From NCBI GenBank assembly GCA_017411585.1, contig JAFQPV010000122.1, forward strand, positions 1 through 5,544: a stretch of 5,544 bases of DNA, written 5' to 3'. How positions within the stretch are numbered: position 1 is the stretch's first letter; every line of letters starts with the position of its first letter. Positions 1 to 5,544 of the stretch are shown here, in pieces. The stretch is from Clostridia bacterium (GTDB lineage Bacteria; Bacillota; Clostridia; UBA1381; UMGS1253). A program made the position numbers and the translations under genes. The notes beneath the pieces were generated by a model, which did not search any database, was not told where the DNA came from, and was given only the letters and a program-made list of their open reading frames with translations.

Positions 1-1
1 A

Positions 2-213
2 ACTATCAAGCAAATCCGCGATGACAAGGCCGCTGCAATCGCTAAGCTGGCCAAGAAGGGCGTCGATGGGAAAAGATAAAAGAAACCCTTGAAAATGAGG
101 CGTATTATACTGCGCTGCAAGAAAACTGTAAAAACGAAAAAGACAACATTCTAAGCGTGGAAACCTACGCGGAGATTTTGATGAAAGAATATGAGAAATT
201 AACCCGGGGGTGA
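2..213 (+). pseudogene. 3' end of an unidentified upstream gene, apparently interrupted by a -1 frameshift
   Basis: The gene enters from the left edge and its function is not recognisable. Positions 2-79 read in frame as a basic, alanine/lysine-rich helix-like tail ending KKGVDGKR and a TAA stop. From 67 onward a different frame stays open to the TGA at 211-213. It begins WEKIKETLENEAYY, ends YAEILMKEYEKLTRG, and has codon choice typical of its neighbours. That second frame has a stop at 43-45 and no ATG, GTG or TTG before GTG 157, so it has no plausible start of its own. Restoring one base at 67/68 (GAT-TGG instead of GATGG) would join the two as KKGVDWEKIKETLENE, a natural continuous helix. 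I therefore read one gene with a one-base deletion, either a real pseudogene or a sequencing/assembly error. The final TGA lies inside the ribosome-binding site of the next gene, so it belonged to the same operon. A polysaccharide-cluster enzyme is likely from context only. The alternative is a gene that truly ends at 79, followed by non-functional sequence. Confidence 0.5.
206..212 (+). promoter_or_regulatory. Ribosome-binding site GGGGGTG for the first glycosyltransferase
   Basis: GGGGGTG resembles the GGAGGTG Shine-Dalgarno core and lies six bases before GTG 219. It contains the earlier in-frame GTG at 210 and overlaps the preceding TGA (211-213). A start at 210 would have no ribosome-binding site of its own, so this site decides the start at 219. 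Confidence 0.6.
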
Positions 214-218
214 AAACT

Positions 219-1277
219 GTGTCCCAACCGAAGGTCAGCATTATCGTTCCTGTATACAATGTAGAAAAATACCTTGAAAGATGCGTAAAATCATTAACAC
301 AGCAAACGCTTGAAGAGCTTGAAATTATTTTGGTGGATGACGCTTCTACGGACGCATCGCTTGAAATATGCAAGAAATTTGCGGCAGAGGATGCGCGCGT
401 TAAGGTATTGCATAAGGAAAACGAGGGTGCGGGAATGGCGCGCAATGCGGCACTGCAGGTTGCGACGGGCACCTACATCGGCTTTGTGGATTCGGACGAT
501 TTTGTCGAGCCGGATATGTACAAAACGCTGTATGAGAAAGCGGAAAAGTACAACTCGGATTTGGTGATGTCCGGTGTCATTTTTGTGGATGGGAATATGT
601 TTAGTGAAGCCGGCGAAACCGAGCGCAGAACCTTCTTTGAGGCAGATACACAGTTTGAAACGGAAGAGGATTTAAAGAAACTGCGTATGGGTATTGTTGG
701 CGCCACACCTGACGATGCAGAAGACAGCAAATACGGTATGAGCATTTGGAAGAATCTGTTCCGACACGAGATTATAAAGAAAAACAATCTTGTTTTCGAG
801 TCGGAACGCGAAATGCTTTCGGAAGATGCTATATTTATGATTGACTACATTGCTTGTATTCGCAAAGCAACCGGTATTCACGAAGCTTTTTATAACTATT
901 TCAGAAACGCGGCTTCCATTTCGAAATCCTATAAAAAGGACAGATTTGAAAAAAGCCTTGTGTTTGCCCGGGCGGTTGAGGAAAGATTTCAAAAAGACAT
1001 TGCACCAAAAGACTATCAGGTGTACATCAACCGTTTTTGGCAGGCAATGTGCAGAGTTCTGTGCTCGCAGGAGATTATGCACGCCGCGGAGGCGCATATG
1101 CCGTATACTGCATTAAAGCAGCAGTTGAAAGCGATTTGCACGCACAAATTATCGGTGCGGGCGCTGAGGGATTATCCTTTAAGAAAATTGCCGTTTATGC
1201 AAAGCGTATTTGCATATGCGATGAAATACAGATTGTATTTTGTATTAAAAGTACTTGTTGGATTAAGAAGCAAATAA
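219..1277 (+). CDS. Family 2 glycosyltransferase (GT-A fold), first of three
   Basis: This is an inverting GT2 enzyme that would transfer a sugar from a nucleotide-sugar donor during glycan assembly at the inner face of the membrane. Numbering is from GTG 219 (352 residues). SIIVPVYN opens the Rossmann-like GT-A domain at about residues 7-14. The nucleotide-binding VDD is at 39-41. The metal-binding DSDD is at 91-94. The SEDAIF segment at 201-206 supplies the E-D pair expected to include the catalytic base. A YNYFRNAASIS segment near 225-235 matches the aromatic/arginine/serine motif that commonly follows in this subfamily. The C-terminal 25 residues are hydrophobic and basic, which suggests peripheral membrane contact but not a clear transmembrane helix. 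Length is normal for the family. GTG 210 is an alternative start that adds three residues, but it lies inside the ribosome-binding site. The TAA is nine bases from the next gene. Donor and acceptor sugars cannot be read from the sequence. The family is certain; the exact role is not. Confidence 0.93.
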   Translation: MSQPKVSIIVPVYNVEKYLERCVKSLTQQTLEELEIILVDDASTDASLEICKKFAAEDARVKVLHKENEGAGMARNAALQVATGTYIGFVDSDDFVEPDMYKTLYEKAEKYNSDLVMSGVIFVDGNMFSEAGETERRTFFEADTQFETEEDLKKLRMGIVGATPDDAEDSKYGMSIWKNLFRHEIIKKNNLVFESEREMLSEDAIFMIDYIACIRKATGIHEAFYNYFRNAASISKSYKKDRFEKSLVFARAVEERFQKDIAPKDYQVYINRFWQAMCRVLCSQEIMHAAEAHMPYTALKQQLKAICTHKLSVRALRDYPLRKLPFMQSVFAYAMKYRLYFVLKVLVGLRSK

Positions 1278-1282
1278 GGTGA
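1276..1282 (+). promoter_or_regulatory. Ribosome-binding site AAGGTGA for the second glycosyltransferase
   Basis: AAGGTGA overlaps the last two bases of the previous gene's TAA (1275-1277) and lies four bases before ATG 1287. This arrangement favours reinitiation by ribosomes finishing the upstream gene. Confidence 0.65.
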
Positions 1283-1286
1283 AAGT

Positions 1287-2306
1287 ATGTTTTTTTCCGT
1301 GATTGTACCGGTATATAAGGTTGAAGAATATTTGCCCGCTTGTATTGAGAGCGTTTTAAACCAAACCTTTTCTGATTTTGAATTGATTTTAGTCGACGAC
1401 GGATCGCCGGACCGCTGTCCTGCCATTTGTGACAGCTACAAAGAAAAGGACAGCCGCATCAAGGTCGTACATAAGCCAAACGGCGGACTTGCCAGCGCGA
1501 GACGTGCCGGTATTCAGGTGGCGAAAGGCAATTATGTGTACAACCTGGATTCGGATGATTTGATTGAAAACGATACGCTGGAATGTGCGCATAGAATTAT
1601 CAGCGAAACAGATTGTGAAATTGTGTCATTTGCGTACAGATGGGTGAAAAACGGCAAAACCGTCAGCGTGACCAATGACGGTCTTGAGGAAGGGCTGTAT
1701 ACGGAAAAGGATATAGAAACGCATATCTATCCCAGATTTTTGATGGACAAAAACATGAATCATATTTCCTATTATTTGTCCGGAAAAGCGTTGAAAAGAG
1801 AGCTTGTAACGCCGCATCAGCTTGCGGTGAGTGAGAGCATCTCCTTGGGTGAGGATTTGTGCTGCGTTGCAGCGTGCTATTTGCATACCCAAAGCGTGTA
1901 CATCAGCAAAAAAGAAGCGTATTTGTATACGGTACGAGAGAACTCAATGTCCAAGGGGTTTAATACAAAGCAGATTTATCTTATAGAAGATATTATTAAC
2001 GAGATATGCAAAAACGATTTATCTAAAGTGGTTGATATTGAAGCACAGCTGTGTCGTTATTCTTGCTTTATGTGCTTTACGGTACTGGCAGCTGCGGCAG
2101 AGGGCAATCACTTTGAAAGCATAAAAGCCATTCGGGAGAATATTAAAAATACAATGCACGGTGAAAAAATACCGCGCGCTGTGTTTGAAAAAGTATCCTT
2201 TAAAAGCAGAATCGCCATTTGGCTTATGCAAAAGAATTGCTATACAGCTGCATTTTACTTTCTGAATTTATGTAAAAATATCAAACGGGTTATGAGAAGA
2301 GGGTGA
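1287..2306 (+). CDS. Family 2 glycosyltransferase (GT-A fold), second of three
   Basis: This is a predicted sugar transferase of the GT2 family, 339 residues, acting in the cytoplasm or at the membrane surface. The GT-A domain starts at once with FSVIVPVY (3-10). It continues with ILVDDGSPD (34-42, nucleotide-binding aspartates 37-38), NGGLASARRAG (65-75), the metal-binding LDSDD (87-91) and LGED (187-190, expected catalytic base region). A later YLYTVRENSMSKG segment (212-224) matches the Y-x-Y...R..S.S pattern of exopolysaccharide GT2 enzymes. The last 30 residues are aromatic and basic, ending KRVMRRG, as in a membrane-associating tail. The protein has 14 cysteines (about 4 percent), unusually many, which fits an anaerobic cytoplasm; no CxxC metal-site pattern is evident beyond a C-x3-C at 44-48. 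It resembles its two GT2 neighbours only in the catalytic core, so a different donor or acceptor is likely. The TGA stop sits within the ribosome-binding site of the next gene. Specificity is unknown. Confidence 0.94.
   Translation: MFFSVIVPVYKVEEYLPACIESVLNQTFSDFELILVDDGSPDRCPAICDSYKEKDSRIKVVHKPNGGLASARRAGIQVAKGNYVYNLDSDDLIENDTLECAHRIISETDCEIVSFAYRWVKNGKTVSVTNDGLEEGLYTEKDIETHIYPRFLMDKNMNHISYYLSGKALKRELVTPHQLAVSESISLGEDLCCVAACYLHTQSVYISKKEAYLYTVRENSMSKGFNTKQIYLIEDIINEICKNDLSKVVDIEAQLCRYSCFMCFTVLAAAAEGNHFESIKAIRENIKNTMHGEKIPRAVFEKVSFKSRIAIWLMQKNCYTAAFYFLNLCKNIKRVMRRG
2298..2305 (+). promoter_or_regulatory. Ribosome-binding site AGAGGGTG for the third glycosyltransferase
   Basis: The site ends one base before the end of the preceding TGA (2304-2306) and lies nine bases before ATG 2315. 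The GTG at 2303 that would give a longer reading frame is part of this site, so ATG 2315 is the better start. Confidence 0.6.
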
Positions 2307-2314
2307 AACAGTAT

Positions 2315-3379
2315 ATGAAGCCTGCAATATCGGTCATCATGAGTGTGTATAACGGGGAAACCTACCTTGAAGAAGCGATAGAAAGCGTCAGAAACCAAAC
2401 CTTTGCGGATTGGGAATTGATTGTCATCAATGACTGTTCGACGGATTCTACTGCGGAAATTCTTTCGGATTTTGCATTGAAGGATGAAAGAATCAAGGTG
2501 CATCCAAACGAAGTCAATTTAAGATTGCCAACGTCCTTAAATAAGGCAATTTCGCTGGCAGAGGGCAAATATATTGCCAGAATGGATGCGGATGATATCT
2601 GTCTGCCGGACAGGTTGGAAAAGCAGTTTGCATTTATGGAAGCACATCCGGATATCGCGCTGTCCTCCTGCCGGTTTATGACGGTGAAAAACGGTGTTTA
2701 TGCATCGGGCGGCGCCGGCGGACGATGTGACTTTGAAGCGATACGCACAATGCTGCTTGTCGCAAATCCGATATTGCATCCGGGTGTGATTGCAAAGGCG
2801 GAAGTGATGAAAAAGCTTAATTATGATACAAGCCTGACCTGCACGGAAGACCTTGAGCTGTGGACGAGAATGGCGATGGAAAATCAGAAGATGGCGATTC
2901 TTCCGCAGTGCCTTTTGATTTACCGTTTGCACGACAAACAAATCACAAGCACAACGCTGGAGCGCCAGCATACGGAAGTGCTTAAAATTCAGCAAAAGTA
3001 TTACGGTGCACTTCTTTCGGAAATGGATGAGGAGATGCAGGAGTTTTACATCAGCGGCATCTATTTTACGGAAACTGCCGATGTGCAAAAATTCCTTGCC
3101 TATGCAAAATGGCTTAGAAATGCCGCAAAAAAGCACTTTGACAAGAATACCGTAAGCTATGCGCTTTTCGAGGTTTTGGCGGAATATAAGCGTTGTGGTG
3201 TGCCTAAAAAGGATATTTTAAAGGCAATGTGTACATTTAATCCTTGCTTTATGGCAAAGGAGATGCTGCGCAGGAAGAGAAGTGCAAAAAAGGACATTGA
3301 AAAATGTATGCAGATTGCCAAGGATTTGGGATTGAGACAAACAGCGGGAACAAAGGAGTTTCCGATTTTTGAAAAATAA
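2315..3379 (+). CDS. Family 2 glycosyltransferase (GT-A fold), third of three
   Basis: This is a predicted GT2 sugar transferase of 354 residues from ATG 2315. The longer frame from GTG 2303 would add four residues but starts inside the ribosome-binding site. The GT-A domain shows AISVIMSVYNGE (4-15), IND (38-40) in place of the usual VDD, and ARMDADDICLPDRL (88-101) with the metal-binding DAD. It then shows HPG (155-157) and TEDLELW (177-183), which holds the acidic E-D pair followed by the LW typical of this branch, and YRLH near 203-206. This motif set (RMDADD..P.RL, HPG, EDLELW) places it in a different GT2 branch from the two upstream enzymes, one common in surface-polysaccharide loci. 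The C-terminal 130 residues are helical and charged, with a basic stretch around 318-327, and I do not recognise them. The EAL gene follows after 18 bases. Donor, acceptor and linkage are unknown. Confidence 0.93.
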   Translation: MKPAISVIMSVYNGETYLEEAIESVRNQTFADWELIVINDCSTDSTAEILSDFALKDERIKVHPNEVNLRLPTSLNKAISLAEGKYIARMDADDICLPDRLEKQFAFMEAHPDIALSSCRFMTVKNGVYASGGAGGRCDFEAIRTMLLVANPILHPGVIAKAEVMKKLNYDTSLTCTEDLELWTRMAMENQKMAILPQCLLIYRLHDKQITSTTLERQHTEVLKIQQKYYGALLSEMDEEMQEFYISGIYFTETADVQKFLAYAKWLRNAAKKHFDKNTVSYALFEVLAEYKRCGVPKKDILKAMCTFNPCFMAKEMLRRKRSAKKDIEKCMQIAKDLGLRQTAGTKEFPIFEK

Positions 3380-3384
3380 CGGAC

Positions 3385-3389
3385 AGGGG
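3385..3389 (+). promoter_or_regulatory. Ribosome-binding site AGGGG for the EAL-domain gene
   Basis: AGGGG lies eight bases before ATG 3398. Unlike the other junctions in this operon, it is separated from the previous stop (TAA 3377-3379) and is not part of a GGTGA sequence. Confidence 0.5.
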
Positions 3390-3397
3390 TCTGGGAC

Positions 3398-4765
3398 ATG
3401 AATTATTTGGAATATCCATATGTGATTATAACTATACTTGCATCGATTATTGTCGTTATGGCGTTGATTGGTCTGCTTTTTACGCTGAAGTCGGTGAAAA
3501 CAGCCAAGGGGACGGAAGCGAAAGGCTTTTGCGGCATCGGCAAAATGGAAAGTGATTTTGAAAAAGCAGGTGCTTTAAGAAAAAATCGCTCGATTGTATA
3601 CATATCCGTTTCGCTTGCCGGCGCAAAAAGACTGTATTCGGAAACGAAGGTTTCAAGAATGCACGAAAACGTCAAGCGCATACTGTTTCGCCATTTGTGT
3701 TTAAATATTGGCGGCGAGATTTCTATGTATGGTCAGGAAAATCTGGTTGCGCTGACGTATTTGAATGAAGAGGAAATGGAGCAGTGCATCTATAGATGCG
3801 CCACAGAAATCAGCGAAGCTTTTTCAAAGCACGATGCTGTAAATGTTGCGCACGTGCATTTCGGCTATTGCTTGACCGGCGCATCGGACGTGTCGTTTAA
3901 AACGGCGCTTGCAAGAGCAAAGCAAGCCTGCAGCATTGCAGATGACCAGGATGTGTTGTGCTGCAGATGGGACAGCTCCAGCGGTAAGGAGTTTGAAAGA
4001 AAAATTAAGATTGAAAACAACATCCAAAATGAAATTGACAACAATCGGTTTTTCTTGGAATACCAGCCGATGATTGATGCAAAAACAAGCCGGATTATCG
4101 GGGCTGAGGTGTTGTCTCGCTTAAATTCCGAAACGGAAGGCATTTTAACGCCGTACTATTTCTTGTCTGCGGTCAACAATGTCGGCTTAAATAAGAAATT
4201 TGACTACTACATTTTTGAAAAGAATTGCAAATGGATTGCAAATGATAAAGAAAAACGCGTGCACTATGTATATACAATCAACTTTTCGCGCTTTACCCTT
4301 TGCGACCCGGATTTGGCAGAGAACATCATCCGCATCATTGACAAGTACGGTATAGATTATTCGTGCATTGCGATTGAAATCCTGGAGGATAAGGATTTGC
4401 AAGCGGATGAAAAAGCCGTAATGATTCAGAATTTGAAGCGGCTGAAAAGCAAGGGGATTATGATTCTGTTAGACGACTTCGGTAAGGGATACACCAGCTT
4501 TGGCGATTTAACGGATTTTGACATCAGCATTGTAAAAATCGATAAAGCGATTACGCAGAATGCAACGACCGAGGCGGGCTTTGTCATTTTGAAAAACATT
4601 ATCCGCACAGCGCACGACTTAGGCTTTAAGACACTGTGTGAGGGCATTGAAACAGAGGAGCACAAGAAAATTGTAGTCGATGCCGGCTGTGATGTGCTTC
4701 AGGGATATTATTTTTACCGCCCGATGCCGGTTGCGAAATTAGAAACATTATTTGAAAAACAGTAA
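3398..4765 (+). CDS. Membrane-anchored c-di-GMP phosphodiesterase with degenerate GGDEF and apparently intact EAL domain
   Basis: The predicted role is hydrolysis of cyclic di-GMP to linear pGpG at the cytoplasmic face of the membrane. Of 455 residues, about 8-30 form one strongly hydrophobic helix followed by lysines 31, 34 and 37. This puts the rest inside the cell, with no room for an external sensor domain. Residues about 66-190 look like a GGDEF-fold domain that has lost cyclase function: the signature region reads YGQENLVAL (111-119), and the metal-binding aspartates near the domain start are replaced (ISVSL, 69-73). The EAL domain spans about 205-450. Its motif is written EVL (E237), and the other expected metal and substrate residues are present: N295 (INFS), E327 and E330 (EILE), D359-D360 (DDFGKGYTS), K380 (VKID), E415 (EGIE) and Q435 (QGY). 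Activity is therefore likely. The protein has 13 cysteines. It lies between sugar transferase genes in the same orientation, which suggests local c-di-GMP control of glycan production, but that link is inferred. It could instead be a c-di-GMP receptor with weak activity. Confidence 0.92.
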   Translation: MNYLEYPYVIITILASIIVVMALIGLLFTLKSVKTAKGTEAKGFCGIGKMESDFEKAGALRKNRSIVYISVSLAGAKRLYSETKVSRMHENVKRILFRHLCLNIGGEISMYGQENLVALTYLNEEEMEQCIYRCATEISEAFSKHDAVNVAHVHFGYCLTGASDVSFKTALARAKQACSIADDQDVLCCRWDSSSGKEFERKIKIENNIQNEIDNNRFFLEYQPMIDAKTSRIIGAEVLSRLNSETEGILTPYYFLSAVNNVGLNKKFDYYIFEKNCKWIANDKEKRVHYVYTINFSRFTLCDPDLAENIIRIIDKYGIDYSCIAIEILEDKDLQADEKAVMIQNLKRLKSKGIMILLDDFGKGYTSFGDLTDFDISIVKIDKAITQNATTEAGFVILKNIIRTAHDLGFKTLCEGIETEEHKKIVVDAGCDVLQGYYFYRPMPVAKLETLFEKQ

Positions 4766-4770
4766 GGTGA
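4764..4770 (+). promoter_or_regulatory. Ribosome-binding site AAGGTGA for the GtrB-like gene
   Basis: AAGGTGA overlaps the TAA stop of the EAL gene (4763-4765) and lies six bases before ATG 4777. It has the same form as the site before the second glycosyltransferase. Confidence 0.65.
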
Positions 4771-4776
4771 TTTTAT

Positions 4777-5544
4777 ATGCTATCCGTAATTCTTCCGGCT
4801 TATAATGAAGAAAAGTGCATAAAGCGCGTGTATGATGTGATACAGAGGCTGCTTTTGGAAAACAATATTGACGGCGAGTTTGTCTTTGTGGATGACGGCT
4901 CGCAGGACAAAACCTATAACGAAATCACGGAGCTTTCCGAGGAGAAGGATAACGTTGTCGGTCTGCATTTTTCGAGAAATTTCGGAAAGGAGTCCGCAAT
5001 TTCGGCAGGGCTTTCCGCAGCCGGTGGTGATTGCGCAGTTGTGCTGGACTGTGATTTACAGCATCCGCCGGAAAAAATTATTGAAATGTATCGCTTGTGG
5101 GAGCAGGGCTACGAGATTGTTGAAGGCGTAAAGAAAACACGCGGTCAGGAAAAAAAGATGTATGGCTTCGCCGCAAAAATCTTTTATTCCGCGCTCAACC
5201 GTATGGCGGGCTTTGATATGTCCAATTCCTCTGATTTTAAGCTTTTGGACAGAAAAGTTATCGATGTGATTAATAAAATGCCGGAAAGAGGCTTTTTCAG
5301 AGCGATTTCGTATTGGGTAGGTTACAATAAAACCACTGTTGTATATGATGTAATGGAGCGCATAGATGGGGAATCGAAATGGTCAACACGCGGACTTGTA
5401 AAGTATGCGATTTCGAATATTTCGTCCTATTCGACTGCACCGATGCAAATTGTAACGGCTTTGGGCGTTGTGATGCTGATTATATCTGTGATTTTCGGCG
5501 TGTGGGCGCTGATTGATAAAATCATCGGCAGAGCGCTTGAAGGT
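4777..5544 (+). CDS. GtrB/DPM1-like polyprenyl-phosphate glycosyltransferase, 3' end outside the window
   Basis: This GT2 enzyme would transfer a sugar from a nucleotide sugar to undecaprenyl phosphate, giving a lipid-linked monosaccharide that is flipped and used outside the membrane. The frame is open for 256 codons to the right edge; complete family members are about 310-330 residues, so roughly 55-75 are missing. Visible motifs are SVILPAYNEE (3-12), VFVDDGSQDKT (36-46), HFSRNFGKE (64-72), LDCDLQHPP (90-98, the DxD metal site), SDFKLLDR (152-159, matching the family's GDFRLLDR), RGFFRAISYWVGY (171-183), GESKW (198-202) and SSYSTAPM (216-223). A transmembrane helix spans about 224-247, and the family's second helix would follow beyond the edge. 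This set distinguishes it clearly from the three upstream GT2 enzymes. The DxD middle residue is Cys where Ala is usual. The gene begins 11 bases after the EAL gene, so the two are probably co-translated. The sugar (glucose, GlcNAc, mannose or other) cannot be told. Confidence 0.93.
   Translation, partial: MLSVILPAYNEEKCIKRVYDVIQRLLLENNIDGEFVFVDDGSQDKTYNEITELSEEKDNVVGLHFSRNFGKESAISAGLSAAGGDCAVVLDCDLQHPPEKIIEMYRLWEQGYEIVEGVKKTRGQEKKMYGFAAKIFYSALNRMAGFDMSNSSDFKLLDRKVIDVINKMPERGFFRAISYWVGYNKTTVVYDVMERIDGESKWSTRGLVKYAISNISSYSTAPMQIVTALGVVMLIISVIFGVWALIDKIIGRALEG

Noticed and set aside
68..79. Possible programmed -1 frameshift at GGGAAAAGATAA
   Set aside because: In the upstream frame the codons are GGG AAA AGA TAA, which does not fit the X-XXY-YYZ slippery pattern. 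A simple missing base explains the break better.
672..1097. Minus-strand open frame (141 codons) opposite the first glycosyltransferase
   Set aside because: It is an antisense shadow with biased composition and no recognisable motif.
841..1282. Two plus-strand overlapping frames (841-1116 and 1037-1282) inside the first glycosyltransferase
   Set aside because: They are out-of-frame readings of the GT2 gene with no domain and no junction-style ribosome-binding site.
1278..1320. Possible promoter or terminator in the T-rich stretch after the first glycosyltransferase (TATGTTTTTTTCC)
   Set aside because: The T run is coding (Met-Phe-Phe) and no GC-rich hairpin precedes it. The gap between genes is only nine bases.
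2537..3136. Long open frame on the minus strand (199 codons) opposite the third glycosyltransferase
   Set aside because: It lies wholly within a clearly coding GT2 gene, its protein is rich in His, Cys, Arg and Phe as expected of an antisense shadow, and it shows no recognisable domain.
4868..5131. Plus-strand open frame in another register, inside the GtrB-like gene
   Set aside because: The overlapping frame from 4777 carries all the GtrB-family motifs. This one is Arg/Ser-rich and looks like an out-of-frame reading.

Overview
The window reads as the interior of a surface- or exo-polysaccharide biosynthesis operon, all on the + strand and tightly packed. It holds, in order: the tail of an unidentified, apparently frameshifted gene (2-213); three consecutive GT-A family 2 (GT2) glycosyltransferases (219-1277, 1287-2306, 2315-3379); a membrane-anchored c-di-GMP phosphodiesterase-type protein with a degenerate GGDEF domain and a well-preserved EAL domain (3398-4765); and the start of a GtrB/DPM1-like polyprenyl-phosphate glycosyltransferase that runs off the right edge (4777-5544). 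No gap exceeds about 20 bases. I see no internal promoter, no terminator, no RNA gene, no mobile element and no CRISPR array, so the transcript probably starts and ends outside the window.

The organism is probably an anaerobic member of the Bacillota (Clostridia-like). This is inference from moderate GC, purine-rich Shine-Dalgarno sites directly before the genes, cysteine-rich cytoplasmic proteins, and the general style of the GT2 proteins. No ribosomal or other phylogenetic marker is present to fix it.

Functional reading: the three soluble or membrane-associated GT2 enzymes would add successive sugars to a growing glycan, probably a lipid-linked repeat unit. The last gene would load a single sugar on undecaprenyl phosphate for use on the outer face of the membrane. 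The EAL protein sits between these two groups. All the residues expected for c-di-GMP hydrolysis are visible in it, so the cluster seems to carry its own c-di-GMP-lowering enzyme. This is the most interesting feature of the window.

Two further points stand out. First, the reading frame of the upstream gene appears broken by one missing base near position 67. Second, four of the five gene junctions use a GGTGA-type ribosome-binding site that overlaps or abuts the previous stop codon. This argues for translational coupling and moves two gene starts downstream of the longest-ORF choice.
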